Positions 25,313-33,379 of a DNA stretch of 64,000 nucleotides are shown here, piece by piece. Where the stretch lies: contig PBKA01000003.1 in assembly GCA_002721305.1 (NCBI GenBank), forward strand, positions 85,570 to 149,569, in the 5' to 3' direction. This DNA comes from Acidimicrobiaceae bacterium (GTDB taxonomy: Bacteria > Actinomycetota > Acidimicrobiia > Acidimicrobiales > Poriferisodalaceae). Under the pieces are notes generated by a model. It had not been told where the DNA came from, did not search any database, and was given only the letters and a program-made list of their open reading frames with translations. Numbering within the stretch: position 1 is the stretch's first letter; each line of letters starts with the position of its first letter. Made by a program: the position numbers and the translations under genes.

Positions 25313-25513
25313 ATGCCACAAGGAACAGTGAAGTTCTTCAATGCTCAGAAGGGCTTCGGATTCATCTCTCGAGAAGACGGTGCGGATGTCTTCGTTCACT
25401 ACTCGAACATCGAAGGATCCGGATATAGATCCCTCGAAGAAGGCCAAACGGTTGAATTCGAGATCGGTGAAGGCCGTAAAGGCGACGAAGCTCAGAATGT
25501 GCGGGTTGTTTAG
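25313..25513 (+). CDS. Cold-shock domain protein (CspA family)
   Basis: A 66-residue single cold-shock domain. The two nucleic-acid-binding motifs are present: RNP1 as KGFGFIS near residue 17 and RNP2 as VFVHYS near residue 28. [11 protein letters not shown] at the start and [20 protein letters not shown] at the end complete the five-stranded OB barrel. Csp proteins bind single-stranded RNA and DNA and act as RNA chaperones in the cytoplasm, some induced by cold and some constitutive. GAGGG precedes the ATG by six to seven bases. The preceding 127 bases could be a long 5' leader, common in csp genes. The paralogue type cannot be told. Confidence 0.95.
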   Translation: MPQGTVKFFNAQKGFGFISREDGADVFVHYSNIEGSGYRSLEEGQTVEFEIGEGRKGDEAQNVRVV

Positions 25514-25916
25514 AACTATCCCACTCAATTTCCTTAATTAGAAATCCACTGTTTGGGACCAGCTTGCTGTGGTGGGCGGAACACGGTTTCGCCGACTGTT
25601 AGCAAGCGGGTGTTTCAGTCGCGTTCGCTGGAAATTCGTCCTGGAACGCGGAAAGACCCCCCGAAGGGGGCCCATCCCAGAAGCTTCCGGATCAGTGACC
25701 TCATCTGTTGTCAGTACAAGACTTCCCTGGTCCGCTGTGCCGGATCCTTGCGGATCGACTCCACTTCTGCTTGCGCTTCTGTGTTCCTGGATTCAGTTCT
25801 GTCTTGAGTTGATAATGATGATGGACCGAAGTCCTGGTCAACTGACCGACCTCCTTTCTAGCACGTCAAAAAGGGGGCCGTGACCACTTTCGAAAAAGTG
25901 GCTCAAAATCGCGTGC
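25514..25916 (-). other. Gene-poor intergenic region with many hairpins, candidate structured RNA on minus strand
   Basis: No convincing protein gene lies here, but the stretch is full of perfect inverted repeats. Read on the minus strand they are: 25884-25901 (7-bp stem, TTCG loop), 25836-25847, 25823-25834 (4-bp stem, C-TTCG-G loop), 25743-25756 (5-bp stem, GCAA loop), 25657-25670 (5 C-G pairs, C-TTCG-G loop), CGCGTTC arms at 25620-25626 and 25644-25650, and a nested structure in which arms at 25562-25568 and 25601-25607 enclose an 8-bp inner stem. UUCG and GNRA tetraloops are stable only as read on the minus strand, which suggests a minus-strand RNA. I find no RNase P, tmRNA or SRP RNA signature. 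A 46-codon frame (25701-25841) starting with TTG after AGAAAGGAGGT is also possible. The first hairpin may just terminate the gene at 25917. Confidence 0.45.
25657..25670 (-). terminator. Candidate terminator hairpin, minus strand
   Basis: Five or six C-G pairs close a TTCG tetraloop when read on the minus strand, giving a very stable stem followed by TCTTTCC rather than a clean run of T. It could end a transcript coming from the structured region to its right or from the gene at 25917-26234. The weak T tract is the main doubt. Confidence 0.35.
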
Positions 25917-26234
25917 TTAGTCCGCTATCGCGTTGTACATGACCATCTGTTCTGCCATGCGCAGGTCCGGATGAGCCGCTGCTACGTCTTTTTGTAGTTG
26001 CACAAACCACTCGCTCGCGGAGACCTGATCCCAGAAGCGTCCGTAATCTTCCATCGAGTCAAAATCTGTGACATAGAGAGCGACTTCTAGGCCTCCAGTT
26101 CCTGTGACTGGTCGCATGAGACGAGCGTTCTTGGCACCCCAGGCTTCGTGTTGAGGTTTCGCTGCTCTAGAGCCCGCCTCAACGGCGTGTATGGCTTGCG
26201 GGGTTCCTTCCCATCGGGTTGCAACAGTGATCAC
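25917..26234 (-). CDS. Small dimeric-barrel (NIPSNAP/ABM-like) protein
   Basis: A 105-residue protein without a specific name. Alternating strands and helices (MITVATRWEGTPQAIHAVEA, NARLMRPVTGTGGLEVALYVTDFDSMEDYGRFWDQV, then a C-terminal helix and strand ending MAEQMVMYNAI) fit a ferredoxin-like dimeric barrel, like the two small genes at 24497 and 24853. The Gly-rich TGTGG turn and the Trp-containing helix resemble NIPSNAP proteins. No cofactor ligand is visible. The gene lies on the opposite strand to those two, with the structured intergenic region downstream. An ATG at 26234 has AGGAACTGATGTG upstream, a reasonable ribosome-binding site. Confidence 0.65.
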   Translation of the reverse strand: MITVATRWEGTPQAIHAVEAGSRAAKPQHEAWGAKNARLMRPVTGTGGLEVALYVTDFDSMEDYGRFWDQVSASEWFVQLQKDVAAAHPDLRMAEQMVMYNAIAD

Positions 26235-26375
26235 ATCAGTTCCTTTCTTTGGGCTATCGCCCTAGTCAAATGCCTTTAGTTGTCGCAATCAAACAGACTT
26301 CTACTTGGTGAGTTGAAAATCAAGCGCTGTTACCCCTGATCTTGTCGTCGCTACTAGCCGACTACGATTGTCGCC

Positions 26376-26621
26376 ATGAAGTTCAACCGGCGCTTGGCCG
26401 GAGGTGCACAGAAATACGTTCGTTTAGGTCCCAATGGCCACAAACACGAATGTGTTGTTTGGCTTGACCATAAATTGGGTTGCCCTCACCGTCACCTCGG
26501 TGACCCTGAGGCGGACGACTGCGGGTGCGGGTCGCTTGCCGAATTACGCGAGCGCGATGCCCAAAGGACCCATGGGTTCAGTGATTTCCGTCGTCAACTT
26601 GGTCAATTTCTCCGTCGGTAG
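26376..26621 (+). CDS. Small Cys/His-rich protein, possibly metal-binding
   Basis: An 81-residue reading frame I do not recognise. Residues 21-52 contain a cluster of possible metal ligands (HKHEC, LGCPHRH, DDCGCG), followed by a charged helix with many Arg residues. A single zinc site is plausible. The last 44 bases overlap the end of the convergent nitroreductase gene (26578-27387), so part of the C-terminal sequence is constrained by that gene. The ATG at 26376 has no strong ribosome-binding site. Support comes from composition and from filling an otherwise empty gap; a chance frame is still possible. Confidence 0.45.
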   Translation: MKFNRRLAGGAQKYVRLGPNGHKHECVVWLDHKLGCPHRHLGDPEADDCGCGSLAELRERDAQRTHGFSDFRRQLGQFLRR

Positions 26622-27387
26622 GGAGCTTCTCTAGGTGCTGGTCTCGAGCCTCTGCGTCTTTGTAGATTGAGTGTCTTCGCTCCTTGGCGAGATAATGATC
26701 TATGTCCTCCTGGCTTCGTAGGTTTGCCTGAACGGCTTGGTTCCAGTGGATCACCTCATCGATCGGTCGCCTCCACCGGCTCTCAGCTTTGCGTCGCGGC
26801 CACCCAATCGGAACGATCCCGTACGGGATGTGACTGGTTGGGAAACCGAGAAGGGTCTGTAACGCCCGCGCTGTTTGAGGTTCGCCTCCTCCTGAAAGCC
26901 ATGCGCTGGTGAGTCCTGCCGCTGTAGTGGCTAATTGCAGATTTTGAATTGCTGCTCCCACCGATACCAGCAGGATATTCGAACGATTTTCTTCGTATTC
27001 GGTTCGATCAAGATCAGAGTCAAGCGCTACTGGGTAAGTGTCAGCCCACCGAGGGTCAACAAATACGGCCAAGAGTGCAACCGAGTCGTGTACCCAGTGC
27101 TTCTTGTGAACATGAGGGAACCCCTTGCAGTGTTCATTGAGACGGTCCGCTTGGCTCGCCATCACAGAAGCCACTTCGCGGACTCGTTCCGGGTCTTCGA
27201 TGATGCATATCTCCCATGGCTGTGAATTCGCTCCCGAAGGTGCCCAGCGGCCAGCATCGGCGATTTTTTCTAATGTTTCTCGTGGAACTCGGTCGCCGGG
27301 ATCGAAGCTCCTCACACTTCTGCGGTCGCGGATGACCTCGAGAAGGTTGTCCAACTTTTTGTTGTTGAGCTTCAACTTCGGTGCCAT
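26578..27387 (-). CDS. Nitroreductase-family flavoprotein
   Basis: A 269-residue FMN protein. The phosphate-binding start of the family, IRDRRSVRSFDPGDRVPRE, is clear near residue 20, followed by DAGRWAPSGANSQPWEICII, the classic nitroreductase active-site segment. A later helix with VSVGAAIQNLQLATTAAGLTSAW and the GFPTSHIPYGIVPIGWP strand complete the fold. These NAD(P)H-dependent dimers reduce nitro groups, quinones or enones, and some have dehalogenase or BluB-like roles. It has an extended C-terminal helix of about 50 residues compared with minimal members. Neighbouring genes give no clear pathway. Confidence 0.88.
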   Translation of the reverse strand: MAPKLKLNNKKLDNLLEVIRDRRSVRSFDPGDRVPRETLEKIADAGRWAPSGANSQPWEICIIEDPERVREVASVMASQADRLNEHCKGFPHVHKKHWVHDSVALLAVFVDPRWADTYPVALDSDLDRTEYEENRSNILLVSVGAAIQNLQLATTAAGLTSAWLSGGGEPQTARALQTLLGFPTSHIPYGIVPIGWPRRKAESRWRRPIDEVIHWNQAVQANLRSQEDIDHYLAKERRHSIYKDAEARDQHLEKLPTDGEIDQVDDGNH

Positions 27388-27454
27388 TAGGGAAGCTTAG
27401 CGACGTCTGAGATGCTCTTATCCAAAGTCGAAGTGGCGTAGCTAGTATCACAAG

Positions 27455-28102
27455 ATGAGCAAACCCTCAAAGAATAGGGTGGAAGAAGCCGCTTTGCGCG
27501 ATGCCATGACTTCTTGGTTGATCGCTCCGTCAGGTGCCGGATGCGTTTTTGCGCCGACGATCTCTAACAGGGTTAGGGACCCACGTCCAGACGCTGTCGG
27601 GATTCGCCACACCGGTGGTCAACATCGCGGGGACTTTGAAGTAATAGCGGTCCATATCCGTCAGTCGGAAAAGAGGTTCACTTCTTTTTCCGGTGAAGCG
27701 AGTTCCCATTCGATACACGCTGATCGGATTTATTTCGCCTGTTATCTACCGACTTCTGAATTCAGTGAAGAACAAATTAGTGTCGCTTTACATTTAGGAA
27801 TTGGTCTCATTCGGATAGATCGCGATTTGGGGTGCCATCGCACGGTCCCTGCCCCCTTGAATCATCCGATCGCCAAGGCGAGGTCTGACCTTTTGTACCA
27901 GCTCGGTCTTGTGAGTTGTCAGCTGTGCGGGGTGGTTTACTCTTCTTCGGTTAGCGATGATGATGCGCTTCTTTGGAATGAGATCTGGGCAGACCGCTTC
28001 GGTCGCCTTCGCAACGAAAGTGTCTATGATCGGCGCTACCTCTGCCCTGACTGCGTTCGAAACATTCGTAACCTCTCACAGCGTGATCGAGAAGGTTTGT
28101 GA
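27455..28102 (+). CDS. Unknown protein with C-terminal zinc-ribbon-like Cys pairs
   Basis: I do not recognise this 215-residue protein. The N-terminal 120 residues alternate strands and helices: Asp46 in RPDAVGI, Glu62 in DFEVIAVHI and the strand DRIYFACYLP recall the core of PD-(D/E)xK nuclease-type folds, although the Lys that normally follows the Glu is not seen. The C-terminal part has two Cys pairs, CQLCG (155 and 158) and CPDC (197 and 200), spaced as in a split zinc ribbon. A DNA- or RNA-related role is possible, but only as a hypothesis. It is flanked by a divergent nitroreductase gene and a convergent monooxygenase gene. Confidence 0.6.
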   Translation: MSKPSKNRVEEAALRDAMTSWLIAPSGAGCVFAPTISNRVRDPRPDAVGIRHTGGQHRGDFEVIAVHIRQSEKRFTSFSGEASSHSIHADRIYFACYLPTSEFSEEQISVALHLGIGLIRIDRDLGCHRTVPAPLNHPIAKARSDLLYQLGLVSCQLCGVVYSSSVSDDDALLWNEIWADRFGRLRNESVYDRRYLCPDCVRNIRNLSQRDREGL

Positions 28103-28147
28103 TCGGGAATTAGTTAGTGAGAACAACAGAGTCCTCGTTCGGGACAG

Positions 28148-29809
28148 TTACCCAACTGCGGTGACATTCCCGAGCCGTTTGGACTCGGCGGCGAAGCGAA
28201 TTCCTTCGTAGCCTTTTGTTGCGACGTCGTTGATAGTCGCAACATATTTAGGTGTCCCGCCGTTATAGACCATGTAACGAATCTTTCCGGCTTCGTGACC
28301 GTCAACGTTGCTGTTGTATCCCGTGAACCAGGACTGCGCTTTGCGCATCAACATGACCGAGTACATCTTGATTACGTGATCGGTCCAACGCGTTTCCGCT
28401 TCTGCTGTTGCTTCGACGTATTGAAGGTCACGGGCCCACATGTACTCAAGTAGATCGGAGCACCAGTTGACACCGTTTTCAATTCCGCGCGGATAATTGG
28501 TTGAGGCCGACCCACTCTGAGGGCCGGAGGGCATCAGCAAGTTGGGGAAACCTGAGACCATCATTCCCAAGAAGGTGGTTGGGTTGTCGAACCATTTTTC
28601 TCTCAGGGTGAGTCCGTCGCGACCCTGGATATCTATGTGATCGAACGAGCCAGTGATGGCATCGAAACCTGTGGCATACACGATGATGTCGAATTCGAAT
28701 TCTGCTTCGGTGGTACGAATACCCTTTTCGGTGATCCGTTCCAGCGGAGTTTCGCTGATGTCCACTAGATGCACGTTGTCGCGGTTGTAGGCCTCCAAAT
28801 ACCCGGTTTCCATTGGCACTCGTTGAACACCGAAACCATGGTCTTTGGGGATGAGTTTTTCCGCGACGGCGGGATCTTTGACTCGGCCCCGAATTCGTTG
28901 GGCTATGTATTCAGATAGCTCGGCGTTTGCTTGCTCGTCTGTGAAGATTTCCCGGAAATTTCTTAACCAAATACTGAACCCGGGTTCGTCGTAGAGCCGG
29001 TCCCATAATTCATATTTTTCTGCTTCACTGACTTCATAGAAGCCGCGCCGGTCGGGTTCGTGTTCAAATCCACCGGGTGTTCGGGCGCATGTCTCAAAAA
29101 TTTCGTCGTACCGCGCCCGGATTTCCTCCATCTGATCTTCAGATATCTCGCTGTTGTTGAGCGGAGCTACCCAATTGGGACGACGTTGAAATACCGTCAG
29201 TTCACCCACCTTGTCTGCTATCTCGCCAATTACCTGGATGGCGGTTGCTCCTGTGCCGATGATGCCCACGCGCTGATCAGTCAGATCAACGTCTTCGTGT
29301 GGCCAGTTATAGGTGTGCCAAGCTCGTCCTTTGAAGTCTTCAACTCCGTCCACACGAGGCATAGTTGGCTGCGACAAAAGCCCCAAAGCAAAGATGACGA
29401 TACGACAGGACAACTCGCGTCCGTCAGAAACTTTGACGTTCCATAGTTCATTGTTTTCGTCAAACACTGCCGATTGCACGCGGCAGTCAAATTGCATATG
29501 TTCACGCAGGTCGAATTTTTCCGCCACAAAGTTCAAATATTTGAGATTTTCAGGTTGACCGGAAAACATTTCTTTCCAGTGCCACTCATCGAGCACTTCT
29601 CGCGAAAAGGAATACCCATAGGTGTAGCTCTCAGAATCAAAGCGCGCGCCCGGGTATCGGTTGTTGTACCAGGTGCCGCCCAAGTCGGGATCCGCTTCTA
29701 GGACAACTGCCCTGATCCCCATGTCAATGAGCCGCTTGATTTGGTAGATACCGGCCACACCCGCACCCACGACAATGACCTCGTAGTCCAAGTTCGCTTC
29801 ACTATCCAT
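28148..29809 (-). CDS. Flavin Baeyer-Villiger monooxygenase (cyclohexanone monooxygenase-like)
   Basis: About 553 residues from ATG 29809 (GGGAGG upstream); a GTG at 29848 adds 13. The FAD Rossmann motif VIVVGAGVAG is near the start, followed by GGTWYNNRYPGARFDSES, then the Baeyer-Villiger fingerprint FKGRAWHTYNWP with all consensus residues, and the NADPH motif VGIIGTGATAIQ. The C-terminal ATGFDAITGSF is the second signature of class B monooxygenases. It lacks the 120-residue extension of the enzyme at 11382-13301, so the two are different subtypes. Such enzymes turn cyclic or linear ketones into lactones or esters. It is followed downstream by a convergent gene and preceded by a VOC-family gene on the same strand. 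Confidence 0.93.
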   Translation of the reverse strand: MDSEANLDYEVIVVGAGVAGIYQIKRLIDMGIRAVVLEADPDLGGTWYNNRYPGARFDSESYTYGYSFSREVLDEWHWKEMFSGQPENLKYLNFVAEKFDLREHMQFDCRVQSAVFDENNELWNVKVSDGRELSCRIVIFALGLLSQPTMPRVDGVEDFKGRAWHTYNWPHEDVDLTDQRVGIIGTGATAIQVIGEIADKVGELTVFQRRPNWVAPLNNSEISEDQMEEIRARYDEIFETCARTPGGFEHEPDRRGFYEVSEAEKYELWDRLYDEPGFSIWLRNFREIFTDEQANAELSEYIAQRIRGRVKDPAVAEKLIPKDHGFGVQRVPMETGYLEAYNRDNVHLVDISETPLERITEKGIRTTEAEFEFDIIVYATGFDAITGSFDHIDIQGRDGLTLREKWFDNPTTFLGMMVSGFPNLLMPSGPQSGSASTNYPRGIENGVNWCSDLLEYMWARDLQYVEATAEAETRWTDHVIKMYSVMLMRKAQSWFTGYNSNVDGHEAGKIRYMVYNGGTPKYVATINDVATKGYEGIRFAAESKRLGNVTAVG

Positions 29810-29914
29810 GTCCTCATGCCCTCCCGTCAGCCTGTTCGAGATCACCACTAATGATACGACGCGCTCTTCCCTTCACGCCGCTTCAGCAGCTAGGAAGTGT
29901 GCTTCAGTAGCGGA

Positions 29915-30685
29915 CTATCTTTCGATTAAGAACCGCGTGCCGAACAAGTGGAAATCTTGCTCCTTCACCTCATCGTTTGCGCTGAGAACCAGTGCGTAAA
30001 TGCCCTCACCTTTTGAGCAAAGGAAGGAATCAATATCTGAAGCCACTTTCTGAGTTGTGTCTATAGGGGAAAGTAGCTCGATGACTCCGCCTTGGGCCGG
30101 TCGGATCAAACGCGTCAGGACTCCTCGCTGTGAATCAACATCAGGTGGGTCGGCGTCAAGGCCGAGACGGTCCGCGTACACTTCACCGGCGATGCTGGCG
30201 TCACGAGTGGCAATCATTACTTTCTGTATACCTGAGAAGTGTGGGGCGGCACTTGGCGGGTTGTTCGGTTGCGTTACTGAACCGTCAGGGTAAATCCGGA
30301 TGAGTACACCATGGGTTGAACTTGGGTGGATGTCTCGCCCTCCTGCACCTCTCATCAGAGGGAGCACTTTGATTCCCTTTTCCAGCAAGGTTTCTGCTTC
30401 GGCGTTGGGCTCAGGGGCCTCGAGCATCATTGCGTATGTGCCTTCACCTCGGCGGTCAAGAAATTTTTGTAACGCTTGACTTAAGGGTTGATCTGGATTT
30501 GAAGGTGCCATGAGTTCAATGTTGCTTCCACCTGTTGGCTGACACATCGCGACGTGGGCCCCTAGGGAAGGCACGGTTTCGGGCGAAAAGTCGTCGACGT
30601 ACATTCCCATCTGTTCGCGAAAGGTCGATATAGCGGCGTCGAAGTCACTGACTGCGATCGCGATTCGGGGCATTGCTGTGATCAT
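29915..30685 (-). CDS. Tandem VOC (glyoxalase-fold) domain protein
   Basis: A 256-residue protein with two vicinal-oxygen-chelate modules. The first spans about residues 1-115 (PRIAIAVSDFDAAISTFREQMGM, then SNIELMAPSNPDQPL and GEGTYAMMLE); the second begins near 145 (IQKVMIATRDASIAGEVYADRLGL, then GVIELLSPIDTTQ and GEGIYALVL). The repeats RRGEGTYAMML and SKGEGIYALVL show internal duplication. Related proteins include methylmalonyl-CoA epimerase and extradiol dioxygenases. The usual His/Glu metal ligands are only partly seen (the Glu of IELM and IELL; no clear His), so the metal site and function are uncertain. It lies about 105 bases upstream of the monooxygenase gene on the same strand. Confidence 0.8.
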   Translation of the reverse strand: MITAMPRIAIAVSDFDAAISTFREQMGMYVDDFSPETVPSLGAHVAMCQPTGGSNIELMAPSNPDQPLSQALQKFLDRRGEGTYAMMLEAPEPNAEAETLLEKGIKVLPLMRGAGGRDIHPSSTHGVLIRIYPDGSVTQPNNPPSAAPHFSGIQKVMIATRDASIAGEVYADRLGLDADPPDVDSQRGVLTRLIRPAQGGVIELLSPIDTTQKVASDIDSFLCSKGEGIYALVLSANDEVKEQDFHLFGTRFLIER

Positions 30686-30794
30686 GAAATGTCCTGTCTT
30701 GTTGGTCGAAGCCTAAACGCTCACAGGTGAGTTCCGCCCGATGGTCATGCTGTTGTGGGAGATTAGAGAGCTTGATCGGACCGAAGAAATAGTC

Positions 30795-31061
30795 TTATCT
30801 GCTGTGTTTTTCGATGGCGTCAAGCAGCGTTCGACCATTCTTTAAGGACCATTGAATTTGGCCGTGTTTGGTTTCCGCCGTAACTAGGTCCGATGCGCCA
30901 TCGCGGCGAATTTCGATACCTATGACCGCTGCGAACGGGAGCTTTCCCTCCCACATCTCTGCCTTCGAGGTTCGGTATATGGCTTCTTCGGTAACTTCGA
31001 GGCTTACCAGCCGCACCGTTCCTGAGGCATCGGTCTCTGTGACTCGTTGAAATCTGGGCAC
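30795..31061 (-). CDS. Small hypothetical protein
   Basis: An 88-residue protein starting with GTG at 31061, not recognised. It is rich in beta-strand patterns (VRLVSLEVTEEAIYRTS, PFAAVIGIEIRRD, SDLVTAETKHGQIQWSLK) and ends in a helix (GRTLLDAIEKHSR). The layout recalls small PH-like or DUF-type barrels, but no name can be given. It diverges from the dehydrogenase gene at 31220; the 158-base gap between them holds an inverted repeat (AATCCGG arms near 31098 and 31132) that might be a regulatory site. Confidence 0.55.
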   Translation of the reverse strand: MPRFQRVTETDASGTVRLVSLEVTEEAIYRTSKAEMWEGKLPFAAVIGIEIRRDGASDLVTAETKHGQIQWSLKNGRTLLDAIEKHSR

Positions 31062-31219
31062 GGCCTCAGTGTGGCAGAGCGACGAACTTCAAGTGCTTCA
31101 ATCCGGTCCGCTAATAAGGAATAACCAACAGTCCGGATTATTGAATGCTGAAATAATCAGCGGCTCATTCTGCGTGGCAACCACGACCCTGACGGGGCAG
31201 ACTGTGCGTGGGGGAGATT

Positions 31220-32122
31220 ATGCGTATCGGTTTCATTGGAGTCGGGAACATGGGTGGGCCCATAGCTGCTCATCTCATTTCTGCAGGACACGACTTGTTG
31301 GTATTTGATCTGAATGATGAGGCACTCGACCAGGCAGCGGAACTGGGCGCTACTGCGGTGTCTTCAGTTGCTGAGGCTGCCGTAGATGCCGAAGTTGTAT
31401 TTCTGTCATTACCGATGCCTCGCGATGTTGAAGAGGTTGTTTCTGGTGAGGGCGGTCTTTTTGACGTTATGGACGCTGGGAGGATAGTGATCGATCTCAG
31501 CACGAGTTCTCCGACGTTAAGTCGTTCTCTAGCCCTTGAGGCGCAGGAACGCGGGCTTGACTTTCTTGATGCCCCAGTTTCGGGTGGGATCTACGGAGCG
31601 CGAAAGGGCACCCTAGCCGTAATGGTTGGAGGTTCTGTTGAAGCCTTCGAGCGTAGCCAGCCGCTTTTTGATCTCTTCGCTGCAAAGGCAATTAGATGCG
31701 GGGATGCTGGAGCGGGCAACGTCGTGAAAGCGGTGAATAACATGCTGGCTTTCGTCGGCATGATGGGCACTACCGAAGCATTGCTATTGGGAAGTAAAGC
31801 GGGTGTGGATCCGAAGGTGTTGCGCGAAGTGGTCGAAGCTAGCAGCGGGGCGAGTTTCGTCTGGAGCAGTGCCACTCGGGCAATTCTTCGTGATCGGTTG
31901 GCTCCTTCGTTCACTAATGCCTTGGCATGCAAAGACATCGGCTTGGCGGTGGATCTTGCTGATGAACTCGAAGTTCCGGTGCCCATGGGCCGTCAGACTC
32001 AGCAGCTTCTGGAAAACTACCGCGATAACGGATTTGCCGACGAAGACATACTCGCGACTGTCCGTGCCCTTGAGGAACAAGCAAGCTTTGTCGTTCGGGG
32101 GATTGCCCCTGATGTTCAATAG
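31220..32122 (+). CDS. 3-Hydroxyisobutyrate dehydrogenase-family oxidoreductase
   Basis: About 300 residues from ATG 31220; a GTG at 31208 is the other option, and GGGGGAG lies just before the ATG. The motifs are closer to true 3-hydroxyisobutyrate dehydrogenase than those of the gene at 13482: RIGFIGVGNMGGPIAAHLISAG (NAD site), FLDAPVSGGIYGARKGTL (substrate site with the normal Ser) and NVVKAVNNM (catalytic Lys). The reaction is oxidation of a beta-hydroxy acid to the semialdehyde, as in valine breakdown, or the reverse reduction of tartronate-type semialdehydes. It converges with an acyl-CoA dehydrogenase gene three bases after its stop. Confidence 0.9.
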   Translation: MRIGFIGVGNMGGPIAAHLISAGHDLLVFDLNDEALDQAAELGATAVSSVAEAAVDAEVVFLSLPMPRDVEEVVSGEGGLFDVMDAGRIVIDLSTSSPTLSRSLALEAQERGLDFLDAPVSGGIYGARKGTLAVMVGGSVEAFERSQPLFDLFAAKAIRCGDAGAGNVVKAVNNMLAFVGMMGTTEALLLGSKAGVDPKVLREVVEASSGASFVWSSATRAILRDRLAPSFTNALACKDIGLAVDLADELEVPVPMGRQTQQLLENYRDNGFADEDILATVRALEEQASFVVRGIAPDVQ

Positions 32123-32125
32123 TTG

Positions 32126-33379
32126 TTAGGAGCGTTTCGTTTCGTTCCAGGGTCCTGCGTCTGCTCGCGGTTCTTTGGGAAGTCCTAGGACGCGCTCGCC
32201 CACAATGTTGCGTTGAATCTCGTTACTGCCCGAATATATCGAGCCAGGTCGGGCACCGATGAATGTCGTAACCCAGGCCTGTGAAGAGAATGGTGAACCA
32301 ACGTCGTCGACACCGACGCCGGTCGCGGCATCCCGACCCGATGGTGCTGTGGCATCCATGCCGATGACATCGATGGCGAGTTCCGTGAAGCGATGATGAT
32401 GTTCCGACCAGAGCAGCTTGTTGAGTGATGATTCGGGTCCTTGGCTGTATCCGCGCAGCGACCGCGCAACCGTCTGCAGACCCATATATTTCATGATCTG
32501 GGTTGTCGTGTACGCAGCCACGAAGCGTTGCCGCATAAGCGGGTCTTCTAGCTTGCCGTAGCTTCGGGCAACCTCTGCCAACCGCTGCCATTCCTCCCCG
32601 TACCTGATTCCGTTGGTTGTTGCGTCATCGCCGCGTTCGTAGGCCAGAAGAGTGTTGGCGACGGCCCAACCATTGTTGATGCCCCCTAGAACGTTTTCTT
32701 TGGGGGTGCGTGCCTCATTGAAGAACACTTCGTTGAAATCATGATGCCCAGATGCATTCACAATCGGTCGCACCTCAACCCCAGGTTGGTCGACAGGGCA
32801 CAACAGAAAGGAGATCCCAGCGTGCTTCACCGCGGAGGGTTCGGTACGGCAAAGCACGAAGATCCAATTAGCGTTGTGCCCCTGAGAGGTCCATATTTTC
32901 TGCCCGTTGATAACCCATTCGTCGCCATCTAGTTCTGCTCGAGTGGCCAGTGACGCTAGATCAGACCCCGAATTCGGCTCGCTGTATCCCTGACACCACA
33001 CGTCGCTTCCGTCCAGTATCCGCGGGAGGAAATGATGTTTCTGCTCTTCTGTCCCCCATTCAATAATGGTGTGGCCAATCATGCCGATGGAAAAGATGTC
33101 ATTGTCTGTTCCGTTCGGCACTCCTGCGGCAGCGAGTTCTTCTGCGAGAACTGTGCGCTCCATCTGACTTAATCCCGCTCCCCCATATTCTGGCGGCCAA
33201 GCGACAGCTAGTAGTTGGTGTTCGGACAGCGTCTTCCGCCAGTTCGATACGAACGCCTTACGTTCGTTAGGGGTAAATGCCCCCATGCCAGCCCAGTTCG
33301 ACGGGAGGTTGTTCTCGAGAAAGATCTTTATCTCAGATCTGAAGTTGGCTGCTTCGTTGCTGTAGTCCTCCACCCTCAC
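32126..33379 (-). CDS. Acyl-CoA dehydrogenase (FadE type)
   Basis: A 417-residue acyl-CoA dehydrogenase starting with GTG at 33379 (or GTG 33373). Signatures are AVAWPPEYGGAGLSQME (N domain), WCQGYSEPNSGSDLASL (flavin/substrate loop), VINGQKIWTSQGH and, at the C-terminus, SIYSGSNEIQRNIVGERVLGLP. The MCAD-type Glu of IYEGT is Ser here. The helix segment AYERG has a Glu that may act instead, as in related FadE enzymes. Such proteins introduce double bonds in long or branched acyl-CoA and feed ETF. It diverges from another acyl-CoA dehydrogenase gene 165 bases away; the two might form a mixed complex, as seen for some mycobacterial FadE pairs. Confidence 0.92.
   Translation of the reverse strand: MRVEDYSNEAANFRSEIKIFLENNLPSNWAGMGAFTPNERKAFVSNWRKTLSEHQLLAVAWPPEYGGAGLSQMERTVLAEELAAAGVPNGTDNDIFSIGMIGHTIIEWGTEEQKHHFLPRILDGSDVWCQGYSEPNSGSDLASLATRAELDGDEWVINGQKIWTSQGHNANWIFVLCRTEPSAVKHAGISFLLCPVDQPGVEVRPIVNASGHHDFNEVFFNEARTPKENVLGGINNGWAVANTLLAYERGDDATTNGIRYGEEWQRLAEVARSYGKLEDPLMRQRFVAAYTTTQIMKYMGLQTVARSLRGYSQGPESSLNKLLWSEHHHRFTELAIDVIGMDATAPSGRDAATGVGVDDVGSPFSSQAWVTTFIGARPGSIYSGSNEIQRNIVGERVLGLPKEPRADAGPWNETKRS

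Noticed and set aside
25845..25862. CCTCCTTTCT on the plus strand resembling the 3' end of 16S rRNA
   Set aside because: Only about ten bases match, and the bases before them do not fit a 16S 3' terminal helix. It is the complement of a GGAGG sequence on the minus strand.
25553..25883. Two overlapping plus-strand frames in the gene-free region
   Set aside because: They cross every hairpin of the region, have no ribosome-binding site and show no domain; the structured-RNA explanation fits better.
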